Assembly: GCA_000711775.1 (NCBI GenBank)
Contig: ARYC01002019.1
Location: 1-64,000, forward strand
Origin: Oxytricha trifallax
Lineage: Eukaryota > Ciliophora > Spirotrichea > Sporadotrichida > Oxytrichidae
DNA length: 64,000 nt
Direction: 5' to 3'
The notes beneath the pieces were generated by a model. That model had not been told where the DNA came from. It did no database searches and saw only the letters and a program-made list of their open reading frames with translations. A program made the translations under genes and the position numbers. Position 1 is the first letter of the stretch, and each line of letters opens with the position of its first letter. This document shows, piece by piece, positions 46,700-57,761 of this stretch.

Positions 46700-47740
46700 T
46701 TAATTTATATTAAAATATTCTCAATATGTCAAAGAATGTAAGCTTCATAATCTGAAATTTCTAGTCATTAATGTTAAATCAGCATAAGAAAATCTTTTGT
46801 TATTTTACTTTCTCTCAGTTGCTTGATCGCTTTGATATATTTATGGCACTTCAAAAGCCTCTGCTTCGTTTTCACCTTTATGCAGATTGTAGATATCATG
46901 CCAATTTATTCTGATGCACTCAAAGTATAGAGTCTTTTAAATATGTTCATGCGAAAATCTCACTACACTTGGTTAACCAAAGAACACATCTTTGCATTCT
47001 TGAAGCCACATTAGTGTTTTGGAGACACTAGGCAATCCTAAGCCAAAGTCTCGAGAAAACTCTCTACTCTCTTCAGACTTTCATCTCCAAAGCTACTGCT
47101 CTCTGTAAATTCTACTTAAAATGCTGACACATGATAATGTAGGTATGTTGTGAATAGTTTTCCTGTTAAATTAGAAGTTCAAATTTGGGAAGTCTTTGTA
47201 AAATTTGCTTTAAAACGATCCCGAGAATATTTTACAAGTTTCCTATGTAAACTTGCGAAATCTAGAACTTTCTCTGTAACACCATTCTGATTAGTTTCTT
47301 TATCGATTTATATGAAATAGTTGCTATATTTTCCCTTGATTAACTATCTATAAGTATCTCATTTGATATTTCTCTAGGATGAAAGACTTTAATAAAGTAT
47401 CCCAATTTATAATAGTTGAGTTTCTTTATAATCTCAAATTCTTACACTCTGTCCTGTCCTGTTCAAAGCTGCATTATCTTTTAATTGATAATAATGAACT
47501 AAATCTATTGCATCCTTAGCTGGACTGAAACAACATACATAAACAATAGGTCCTATTATTATTACTTATTAGAAAATATTTGCTTATTTTTAATTTAAAT
47601 AGTTAGAAATTTAAATAGATATTACCAATTGTAACTTGTTGACCAACTGAATATATACCAAGCTCACAAACTTCGTTTTAAAATTGATAAGGTAGTTGAG
47701 ATTACCCTCCTTTACATGACGTTGTTTTAGAAAATTGAAA
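46700..47740 (-). pseudogene. RNase H2 subunit A-like gene with lost catalytic motif
   Basis: Minus strand. The C-terminal half matches RNase H2 subunit A: SCVSILSRIYREQ (where VSAASIxAKVxRD is expected), then FGLGLPSVSKTLMWLQECKD (GSGYPSDPxTKAWL) and VFFGQPSVVRFSHEHIQKTL (VFGFPxFVRFSWxT), NWHD (WED). RNase H2A is the catalytic subunit that cleaves RNA in RNA/DNA hybrids. The N-terminal motif GIDEAGRGPVLGPMVY reads GIYSVGQQ...GPIVYVCCF across a gap, so the first catalytic Asp and Glu are replaced. An in-frame TGA occurs after REQQLWR. This is either a decayed gene or a pseudoenzyme. Interruptions near 47550-47620 and 47140-47230 may be IESs. Boundaries are approximate and no start was found. 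Confidence 0.6.
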
Positions 47741-47985
47741 ATTTATAGAAAAAGTTAATGATAAAAGAACAATTATCAAATTTTAAATATTCAAATATTT
47801 TTAATACTCTGTAACTATGCTGAAATAAACATTGAGCAATATTTAATTGCAATATCAATTCATAAAAATTATCATAATTAAAGTATGAAGTTTAAAAACA
47901 CCAAGTTTTTTGAAACAGTATTTATTATTTATTAAATTATTCATTGTAATATATTAGTAAAAATAAAGCTACATCTATATTTAGA

Positions 47986-50900
47986 ATGAATTTTTACAGT
48001 GGCAGAAACAACGGTTCGTTAATAAACAATGAGATTCAACATAATATGCAATATGAATATGACTATAATAATAGAAGAGGACGAGACTTAAATGAATTCT
48101 AGTAAATCTTATAACAGCGTGACATTCAAATCTCCCATAATGAGTAATATTTTTAGCAAATTATCAATGACTAGGGACAAATTTAGAATCCTAAAGATAT
48201 TAATTTTTAAAAATTTTATTAATACAAAAAATTAATCTAATTATATAGAATGCAGTTATCACATAATAATGTGTATTAAGATTCGTATAATAATTTGAGT
48301 TAAAAAATTAAGTTCTTAAACAATTAAGGTTTTATTTTATAGAGATATTAATTTATCTTGAGACTAGTATCTGAAATACGATTATTGAATTTAAATTGTA
48401 AATCAATATCCTGAAACAATCGTTTCTTAAAAGATTGTTCACCAATAACCATCTATCCCTCCAAATCCAATATAATAATTTCTAATGGTTCAAAAGCAAG
48501 TAAAACTTTCATTTTACGATATAAAATACTAATTCATAGAACCACTTTAGAGTAGAGAGAGAAAAGATTTCGGAGGTTAGAATCGATATTGAGAGATTTA
48601 TTAAAATTTGGAAGTGGCTATGCTTTTCCAGGCTAAGCTACTTATATTATTGGATAATCTGTTGATAAGAAGACAGCCCTCTTAAATTTTATAAGTGATA
48701 GGGGGAAGCCCTACAAAGAGTATAATATTAACAGAAAAGTATTTTTAAATGATGGCAAAGCTTTAGATTATAGTACATTCAATAAAATTGGTGCTTTTGT
48801 GGCAAAATATGATATTTTGTTTGAATACTTTACCCCAAGAGAAGCTATAAGGTTTGCAGCAAGACTAAAATTTAATGAGTAAAAATAGAAATATTTACCA
48901 AGAATGAAAGAATAATCAACTTTTTCTCTATATGAATTATTTATATATTACTAATTAATTAATTAAAATCGCACTCCAACCCTAACTGTTATATTTTAGG
49001 GATAGAGTGTGGAATATATTATAAAATTAATAAAATCCTGAATTGTATTGATAATATTACATTTCATTTATTTAAAACGACATTAAATTTTTATCAATAA
49101 AATTTAAATCATAAAATTTCAATATATTTTAATTTTTAATATATAAGTTTTTAAGATTAATCATAATTACGATATTTTATAAAATAAAATGTAATATTCT
49201 TAATTATTAATAAAAACTTAATGTCGTTTTAAATAAATGAAATGTAATATTATCAATACAATTCAGGATTTTATTAATTTTATAATATATTCCACACTCT
49301 ATCCCTAAAATATAACAGTTAGGGTTGGAGTGCGATTTAATTAATTAATTAGTAATATATAAATAATTCATATAGAGAAAAAGTTGATTATTCTTTCATT
49401 CTTGGTAAATATTTCTATTTTTACTCAATATAAGTAAGAAATTACAAAACAAAAGAGTTGAATAAGTACTAACAGATTTAAGGTTGCTATCAATGGCAGA
49501 CTCTAAAAGAGAATTTCCAGAAAGAAAACGCTCCCCAAAAACTGTCCTTAAAAGAACTGCTCTTGGAATGACATTGATTTCGAATCCCAGTTTAGTCTTA
49601 CTTGATGAGCCTACTAATAGTATGGAAATTGGGAATAGGTATAATTTGTATAAATTCTATAGCATTAAGCTCATTATTATGGCAGAACGATATTGTCAAC
49701 TATTCATTAACCAACATCTGACTGTTCGAAACTGTTTGATAATTTAATTGTTATGTCCGATGGAATTATAATATACTAATGTACAATCCCTCACACAATT
49801 AGGTAATTCAATAGTATTGGATTTTTAGCTCCTAAAAAAATTAACCCTATTAATTACTACGTTTCTCATGTATCAACTATACCTTACCCTAAAACTGTTC
49901 ATGATGAGAGAAAACTACAGTATTTAGTTAATAACTACCGATATTATATACTACCAGATTTGCATTAAACAATTGCAAACGCTTAAATTTAAAAAAGTCT
50001 AGATAATTTGGGGATATTCAAACAAAAAAGAAAAGTTTAACTTATATAACTTATGGGTAGAGAAGTAAGAGGACTCTTTAGGAATCCCAGTAAATTAAAA
50101 CTTAAAATAATACGATAGATAATTGTCGCCTTGCTATTATCTAAGTTCTAAGAAATTTTTAATTTTATTAAAAGTTTAGATTAAATTTCTATTTTTGGCA
50201 ATAATTATAACTGTATTTTCTGGTTGAGGAGGTTACACATCAAATGAAGTCAAAGGAATGACAGGTTTCTTATTTTTTGTTACAGCGAATTAAATGTTAA
50301 CGCATATGTTTGGTGGACTTATGACATTTTAATTGGATCGTCCCCTTGTCTAAAGAAAATATGATTACAATCTTTATGGAACCAGTACTTTTTTTATTGC
50401 CTAAGTTTTAGTTGAGCAACCAAGAAATATATAAGAAACGCAAATACTATCATCAATATAGTTTGTTTTAGTTTTATTTTTAGCACATTTAATAAATAAC
50501 CCGTTTTTAATGTTAAAATTAAAACCTTTATTACTGTGATATTTTTATAGAATAAGACTAAGTAATTCAAAATAATTTGTACAGCTTTGTTCATTATTAA
50601 TGATTTTTTCATTATCTATATTGATTTCTATAAAATGCTAATTTTTACTGTAATTGTGTATTGGTTGGTAGGGTGTCTAAGCAGTTTCTGGCATTTCCTT
50701 AGATTTTGCTTTGCAGTCTTACTACTATTAATTATTTATGGATTTATGATTTATATTATCTCCATATCAGTCCATATAATAAATTAATACTAAAATTTTG
50801 TGGAACATCTTGGGGATATTTTATTTCCTTGCTATGCCGTAGGACAGAGACAACTGTGTTAATTATTCCAAATTTTATGAAGCTTCTATTGTTAATTGGT

Positions 50901-51633
50901 GGATTTTTTGCAAATATTACAAAAACGAATCCTTGGATAAGATGGGTATAATATATTTCTCCCATCAGATATGGATCTGAAGCCTTAACTTAGAATGAGT
51001 TTCATACTAGACCTTTAAAACACATATTTATTGAAGGAATTGAAATAAAAAATATTAAGCTGAAAGTTTCAAATTTTTTCATTTATTTTATTAATGCTTA
51101 ATATCATATAATACATTACATTTGAAATATAAGTCAGTTTATGAGTATGGGTTATAAAAGACATGCATTATTTTTAAAAATTGATATAAAATTTATAGAA
51201 TTTTAGATTATAATTTCCCACCTGGCTTAAGTCCCTAAGAGTCATTTTAAAAATATAATAAATTTGAGAAGAAATCTATTTAGATTATGAATAAATAAAA
51301 TCAAATTATTTAATTTTAAATGTTTCAGGCTTTCATCATGGATATGCGAAATGTATGATATTTTTTATAATTTTAGGCCAATCTCTCTACGTTTTATACA
51401 TGATCTTGCTTAAATTGAAATTTCAAGTTTTCTATTAAAAACTAAATACTTTAAAAAGATGGAACTTTAATAAGGAAAAATCAAGCAAGAAGTTAAACAA
51501 GAGCATGTGGCTGATGTAGCTTATAACTGAATGTATTTTATTTATTAAACATAATACTTAATCCAAATAAAGCACTATTAATTATTTATTAGGAGAGAAG
51601 TTAGGAATTATTGAATAGATAGATTTTATTTGA
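47986..51633 (+). pseudogene. Second ABCG-type transporter gene, motifs degenerate
   Basis: ATG 47986 (MNFYSGRNNGSLINNEIQ). Alignment with the first ABC gene is clear: VKLSFYDIKYQFIEPLQ, SGYAFPGQATYIIGQSVDKK, KVFLNDGKALDYSTF, FEYFTPREAIRFAARL, NKRVEQVLTDLRLLSMADS, LVLLDEPTN, STIHQPTSD, LIVMSDGIIIYQ, MGREVRGLFRNPSKLK, WLVG, GTSWGYFISLLCRRTETTV, LIGGFFANITKTNPWIRWVQ, YISPIRYGSEALTQNEF, then a C-terminal piece. Walker A is GQSVDKKTAL (lost glycines) and the signature LSGGEKKR has become SPKTVLKR, so ATP hydrolysis is unlikely. TGA and frame changes occur near 48590-48610. A 550-bp foldback splits the gene at 48877. Further AT-rich gaps (48210-48400, 50150-50215, 50435-50600, 51070-51215) are probable IESs. 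The end is tentative. Confidence 0.7.
48877..49426. repeat. 550-bp foldback element in ABC gene 2, flanked by AAT
   Basis: Arms of about 210 bp (outer end GAGTAAAAATAGAAATATTT and its reverse complement) around a central region of about 130 bp that is not strictly palindromic. Direct AAT at 48874-48876 and 49427-49429. Removal gives CTA AAA TTT AAT ATA AGT AAG AAA (LKFNISKK), continuing LQNKRVEQVL exactly as in the first ABC gene ([16 protein letters not shown]). The ANT-type 3-bp flank resembles TBE-class target sites. The sequence is unrelated to the 420-bp family. Confidence 0.9.
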
Positions 51634-51772
51634 AAAAATGAAATATACATATTAAAATAAATATTTAATTCTGAAATATTGAGAAGAAAAAGAATTATTT
51701 CAATTAGTAAGTAAATTATAACAAATTAATTTAGTTTAATCAAAATTTAGGTAAGATAATTAAATATTCTTA

Positions 51773-52153
51773 ATGACATCTATAACACTATTTCTAAGCA
51801 TCTTTTTAAGTACCACTGTTCTAGCACAGTTGGATTTTATAAATTTTAAATATGAATGCATCTTAAATTTATAAGAATAAAACTGCTAAACATAGAATCC
51901 ATTTAATTTACAATATTTAATATAAATAATTCTATAATGGAATTTGTGTAAAAATACTAATGCGATAGAAAAACGTTCCAAAATTATAACTCCAACTTTT
52001 AAATACAGATTTAGCAAAATATAGGCATTTATAATTTATCTAGCCGAAGTATATGTTTCTGAGACAAAGGGTTTAGAGATTTTTGCCATTATTGTTATTG
52101 TAGTTTTAGTAAGTGATAGTAGTGGTTATAGTTTTAAATTATTAGATATATGA
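51773..52153 (+). CDS. Small secreted or membrane protein, 126 aa
   Basis: ATG 51773 to TGA 52151-52153, unbroken. The N-terminus MTSITLFLSIFLSTTVLAQ is a textbook signal peptide with an AxA-like cleavage site (VLA|Q). The mature part has three Cys (ECILN, NCQTQN, NLCKN), and near the C-terminus there is a hydrophobic stretch (IFAIIVIVVLV) that may anchor it. No family recognised. Clean frame, signal peptide and absence of IES support a real small gene. Confidence 0.6.
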
Positions 52154-52449
52154 CTTGAAAAGCTGATGTCTAAAATTTAAGTATCTTAATTATAAAAAAT
52201 GCACAAACCAAATTCACATTTTACAACCACAATTAGAGTAAATTTTATTGATATAATATTCAATCTTAAATCTATATTTATACTATTTCTCTAAATTTAT
52301 TTTTATTTATAAGAATAAATGATTATTTGTCTTACAATAAGAAAGTGTAGTCTTGTAACTTTATCTTTTCTTTCTAAGAAAATTTACTTTTATAATTTTT
52401 AAATAAAGAAATTCCTCTATTTAATATTGGATTAATATTATTAAATTAG
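52154..52449. other. AT-rich intergenic region
   Basis: No gene recognised; AT-rich spacer before a sharp rise in GC. Confidence 0.5.
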
Positions 52450-53025
52450 AAAGTTTATTGCTAGGTGGTACTAATCACTTAGGACTTTCTAATAGAGCTT
52501 TCTATTATACTAAGGCCTACCGAGGGGAGGTAGAGGGTTGATGGGCGCTACGCATGAGGGACCAGTCGGCGGGATTCAATCTGTCAGCATTCACTCTTCG
52601 AGTGAGCTGGATCCTAAGATTTCCCTGCATTAGATGAGTTACTTGGCTTGAGTTCAGTTTCCTAGGTAATAGGGAGCAGGATGAAGGTATGCTCTGCCTT
52701 CGAAAGTGAGATAACGAAAACCATTGAAGCCAACGATAAGGATTTTTCTCCCACACCGAGTTAGGGTGCTGAAGCTACCACAGTCAAAGGATAGGGATTA
52801 CGTTTCCCTGCAGCGGTGGGACCGGTAAGCGTTTTTCTCCAGCTTCTGTCACTTAGAGGGATCCTACGAGCTTTATCCTTGGGTACAAACCGGGTGATCT
52901 TGATTTTAGGAGAAGACTAGGTGATAGCAAGTTTGGTTTTTTCGGAGTTTTCTACTTCATGAGTGCCACGTCACGGAATTTGCCACGTCAACTCACTCAG
53001 ATACGTCTACGATACGATTAAGATT
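52450..53025. other. Unexplained GC-rich island, possible structured RNA or relic
   Basis: About 570 bp with much higher G+C than both flanks, with abrupt edges. It contains small hairpins (CACTC-TTC-GAGTG at about 52590) and a repeated GCCACGTCA motif near 52970 and 52990. A minus-strand frame of about 100 codons (ciliate code, to about 52450) and short plus-strand frames exist, but none resembles a known protein. I did not recognise rRNA, RNase P, SRP or telomerase RNA motifs. It may be a non-coding RNA gene, a satellite, or a decayed piece of foreign or mobile DNA. Confidence 0.4.
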
Positions 53026-53469
53026 GATAGTTTGATTTTAATATTAAACAGTAATATGTAAAATTTATTTTATTTTAAACATTAAACACACACACAATAT
53101 TGGATTAATAAAAATACTCACCTATAATTTTAAATTAGAGCTAAACTTAAAAAAAGAGTAAAAATTGAAAGGTGACCATAAATGGTGATTATTTTATTTA
53201 TTATTATTAAGTATATAATTTGCTAAAACTTTAATAAAAAAATAATAATAAAGACAAAGAATTTTCAAATCTAGTGTTTTAATTTATAATTTAAATTAAT
53301 ATTAGTTTTTGATTAGGATACTATATATTCGAATTACTTATAATAAAAGGAGAATTTTAATAATGTGCTTGATTTTTATGAATTAGATAATTTTATTTAA
53401 TTAATTGCTTGAAAAATTAAAGTCCAAATCTAAAAGAATAAGGGTAATATATTAATAAAAATATCATAT
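53026..53469. other. AT-rich intergenic region
   Basis: No recognisable gene; AT-rich with A/T runs. Confidence 0.5.
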
Positions 53470-53790
53470 TATCATTATTAAAGGGGAAAATCATTCCCTC
53501 CGATCTCGACGTTTTTTGAGTTTTTAACTCTCTTTGAGCCTTTAAAAGCACTCACCTTTGTTTAGCCTGAAGCAAGGGTGCCTAATGGAGAGAAATTGTC
53601 CTTTTCTTGCTCTTGAATACAGATTCCTGATCCTGGGGGTAGGAGCTCGTTCCTTTAAACGTGTACTGAGATTATTCGGAGTTACATTATTTAGGAATCC
53701 CTTACTATCTAAGCAAGTAAACCATAAAATTGGAGTAACATTAAAAGGAAATTTTGAAAGTCTAAATTTTAGCAAATTCAATTAAGTGAA
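53470..53790. other. Second, shorter GC-richer patch
   Basis: About 300 bp with intermediate GC content starting GGGGAAAATCATTCCCTCC. A plus-strand frame (LKQGCLMERNCPFLALEYRF...) is open, but it continues for hundreds of codons into obviously non-coding AT-rich DNA, so openness alone proves nothing. Function unknown. Confidence 0.35.
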
Positions 53791-54914
53791 ATAAATCTTA
53801 TTTTAACGTTATATCATTGAGAATTTTTCAAATTATAGATAAACAGAAAAGCTTGGGTTCATTTAGTTTGTAAACTTTGTAAAAAACTTACCAGAAAAAA
53901 AGATTTAATACTGGATATAATACTGTATAATGTAATTTAGAATACAATAAATGGGTTTTTTTGTATTAATTTATTTTTATATTTTATTGGTTTTAATATA
54001 GCTAAAAAAAGAAATAAAACATTTAATTATTGTTACATCCTTACATGAAAAGTTTAAAATTTTCTTACATTATTACATTTTCTCAAATTAAATTTAATAA
54101 ATATCAGCCGCAAAATAATATTATTATAATTAAATTGATTTGTAATTATTTATATATGTATAAGAAAAAAATTATTCATATTTAATTATATAAAGTTTTC
54201 ATAGATTTTTATATTTTTAGAATAATAATATATAAAAATTAATGCAACAGAACTATGAATATCTATTCCAATTTTTTAATGTAGTTATAAATATCTATAA
54301 TTCCAATCAATATATAAATTATTTCAATTTTATAATTATCGAACTACATTTTATAATTATGGCTATATAAAAATAAATCTTTATTTCATATCTTATTAGT
54401 AATGATTTTTTTACTGCAATATTTTATATTATTACTACCAATATATAAAAATGATGCAGAAAAAATTCCTAGAAAATTCTCTAGCTCAATTGCAAAAATG
54501 CTCTCTTAGACTTTCTAGAACATCAAGAGGCTTCCATTTGTTATAGCAGAAATAAGCCTATAAAATTTAAACATGATTTTATCATAATCTTGGGTAATTT
54601 AAAGTTTTATGCTTAAAATTGATAAATAACAAAAGATTTCAATTTAATATTTTAAAATAATTGCTTAATTGATTAGATAGCAATAACTCGATTTAATGCA
54701 TTGATATGTATTACATTAGATAATTTAATTAAGATTAGTAATTTATGGATAAAAAGACTATCAAATTTATTTTTTTTATTTCATTCGTAGTTTATTAAAT
54801 TGTATTTATTATTCCGAATATACAAATTTACAAATCTTAAACGAAATAAGTGATTTTTATTGTAAAATTTATCATTTAAATAGAGTCAACTCACTAGCAG
54901 ATATTTTATTTAAA
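53791..54914. other. Long AT-rich region
   Basis: About 1.1 kb, among the most AT-rich in the window, with long T and A runs. Open frames occur because G, and so TGA, is rare. No gene supported. Confidence 0.6.
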
Positions 54915-57440
54915 ACAATGCCTTATTAGTTTAAAGTAAGAAATTACAGATTAATACAAATTCAATATTTTAGGCATTAGATTATTCTCTAATGAAAATA
55001 AACCAGAAGAGATTCTTGCATTAATTTATATTTTAAAATAATAGAAAGTCTTATATTATGTCACATAACTTAGTATAAACTTAATTAAAATCAGAGATTA
55101 TTATTGACTAGCATGATGAAGATAATGAACCTATTATAAAAGATACCGAGAAAGAAGAATTCAAAGCAGAAACCAAGAAACTCTTAGAAATTGTTGCAAA
55201 ATCCATATATTCTTAATACACTTTTTTCAGTTTAATTTTAGAATATACTTTGTAAAATTAACAGTATTATACTGATAAGGAAGTATTCTTGAAAGAATTA
55301 TTGAGTAATTGTTCAGATGCTAAGGTTTAGTTAAGTCAGCGAGGCTTCACAAAGTCAAGAAGACCTCTATATTAACATCAGCACAAACTCAAAAGATAGA
55401 GGTCTTTTCTTTATTTGTAAGCATTATAGATTTTTAACTACTTATAGGATTCTGGTGTTGGTATGACAAGAGAAGAGATTGTAGATAACTTAGGTAATAT
55501 TGCTAAATCTAGCTCACAAGATTTTTTGGAAAAAATGAAAGACTAGGATGTCTCATTTACTGACAGTATTATTGGTCAGTTTGGTGTTGGATTTTACTCC
55601 AGTTTTATCGTTTCAAATTCAGTCGAAGTTTACTTAAAGGATGAAGGTCACAAGGGTGTTAGATGGGTCTCTGATGGTTCAGTAAGACACCTTATCCAAT
55701 ATATTTATTAACATATAGGGCGACTATGAAGTTTCTGATGTAAAAGGATTAGGTTTCGAAAGAGGAACCAAAATTGTACTTAGATTGAGATAGGATTGCA
55801 GAGTATTCTCTCTTGAAAATGAACTTGAAAAAATTATAAGGAAGTTCTCTCAATTCATTAAATACCCCATAAAATTGAATGGCTAAGTCATCAGTTAACT
55901 GGAAGCAATATGGTATAGAGACAAAAGAGAGAGGTTACCTAAGACGAGTATGAAAGATTTTATTAATAAAATGCAAAGACCAAAATCCCTTACAAATTCT
56001 TCTTGCATTATTTCACTGACGTTCCTCTTTCTATTAAAGCTTTGATTTATATTGTGATTATTAATTATATTTCATTTATAGTATACAGTTTTTAAAAAAA
56101 TCTGAATATTTCAATAAATTTCAAAGCTATTTCAATTGGTAATATTCCAAGCACTCATGGTGAAAAATTTGGTATGTAAACTGAAAACATGGATCTTCAT
56201 TTGTAATCAAGAAAAGTGCTAATTAAGAGCAATTGTTAAGAGCTTTTACCAAATTATATGAGATTTGTGAAAGGAGTAGTAGATTGCGAAGATCTACCCT
56301 TGAACATTAAAAGAGAGACCTATTAAGATTCAACATTAATGAGCAAGTTAAGAAATGCATTGACTAGAAGAACACTAAAGTTAATCGAAGATGAGTCCAA
56401 GAAAGACCCCGAGAGATATAATAAATAGTATGCAGACTTCAATTCCTTCCTTAAAGAAGGAATTATATAAGATGCTGAAAATCAAGAGGCTATATTCAAG
56501 TTACTTAGATTTAACTCTACATTTTCAAATGATAAACTAGTCTCACTCGATAATTACATAGAAAAGATGGGAAAAACTCAGGATAAAATATATTTACATT
56601 CTCACCTTAACTATCCTCAGCCAAGAACTCTCCATTTATGGATCCATTTAAGGGAACTGATATTCCAGTCCTATTTTAACAAACAATATTGATGAGTTAT
56701 GTTTCACATAAGCAGGAACTTTCAAGGGAAAGAAATTCGTTAACATTAAAACTTCTTATGATGAAAACTCAAAAGACCTTGGTAAAGTGAATGATCCCAT
56801 TATTGATTCAAAGACACCAGAGGACGAAATTCCAACTTTTTCACTCTGGCTTAAGAGCGAGCTCTAATCCTCAGTTGCTAAAGTAACCTTGCCAAAAAGA
56901 CTCAAGGATGCACCAGCTATATTATCTAAGTCTATCAAAAGTTTAGAGTATTTGTTTTGTAATTGTTGGTTAACAATCCTCGTCAATGAGAATGATGATG
57001 AAGATGATGGATCCATAAGCTGCAGAAGCTGGAGATTACGGAGTCAAAGATCAAACCCTTGAAATTAACGCTTCACATCCCTTAATTGTAAATCTGAACT
57101 ATTTGAGAAAGCATGATATCTCCCTCGCAAGCCTAATAACCAAATAAATGTTCGATAACATCTAGGTGTCCTCGGTACTCCCATTGACCCAGTTGTATCC
57201 ACTGACAGAGTTTACACTTTCCTCGATAAATACCTCGATTAAGCTCTTGGAGAACATGAATTAAAGGCATTAAATGACTCAAATACATAGGACAAGCAGA
57301 AGATGTGGATAAGAACATTGAATTTGATTCATCATTGAAGGATGCTTAGAGAATGACCAAAGGCGACTCTTAGAGTAAGTTTCCAACCAATTTAGAGTGG
57401 GAGATGTTATTGATCAAGCTGCTAAAGATTAATTAAATCA
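54915..57440 (+). CDS. Mitochondrial-type Hsp90 chaperone (TRAP1-like)
   Basis: Hsp90 chaperones are ATP-driven homodimers; the TRAP1 branch works in mitochondria. Visible order: [14 protein letters not shown] (possible presequence), [35 protein letters not shown] (N-box with the ATP-binding Asn/Asp), [20 protein letters not shown] (GxGMT), [20 protein letters not shown] (GVGFYS lid motif), [127 protein letters not shown], then [19 protein letters not shown] and [29 protein letters not shown] and RELLQ-type motifs favour TRAP1 over cytosolic Hsp90. A 37-bp intron and one IES fit exactly; several one-base slips occur, for example near 57163 and 57287. Start and end are approximate. Confidence 0.85.
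55208..55267 (+). other. IES, 60 bp, pointer TAT (TRAP1)
   Basis: TAT at 55208-55210 and 55268-55270. Excision gives ATA TAT ACT GAT AAG GAA (IYTDKEVF), matching the Hsp90 consensus LYSEKEVF. Confidence 0.78.
55682..55718 (+). other. Spliceosomal intron, 37 bp (TRAP1)
   Basis: GTAAGAC...ACATATAG. Splicing joins GTC TCT GAT GGT TCA to GGC GAC TAT GAA (VSDGSGDYE) in frame, as in LSDGSG of TRAP1. Confidence 0.85.
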
Positions 57441-57761
57441 GAAATCTAATTGATACTGGATTAAAATTTATATTACTGAAAAAAAGTTAAAAATGGAATT
57501 ATTTATTAACAGATCTCAAAATTTATCAAAATATAATTTGAGAGTAGTTTAAAATTAGTTAATTTAAGAAGTAATTGCAGTTTTTTTTCTTAGTATTTAT
57601 TGAGCAATATTTATCATGTTTAGTTAAAATAATTTTACTTTTGCATTTCTCTGAATGCTTAATATATTAATGTTGAAATTTAAATTTTGCTGAATAATTG
57701 GATGGAATTCTTAAATAAATTTGCAAACAATGAGCGATTAGTGTAATGATTATATATTAAC
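57441..57761. other. AT-rich spacer between convergent genes
   Basis: No gene or repeat recognised. Confidence 0.6.

Noticed and set aside
52490..53000. GC island as rRNA, RNase P, SRP or telomerase RNA
   Set aside because: None of the signature motifs of these RNAs (for example a C4A4 template, the SRP tetraloop domain or conserved rRNA cores) was seen.
53558..54453. A plus-strand frame open for about 300 codons from the GC patch into AT-rich DNA
   Set aside because: The translated sequence becomes almost only Ile/Lys/Asn/Phe/Tyr/Gln and matches nothing. With G near 10 percent and TGA as the only stop, such openings are expected by chance.
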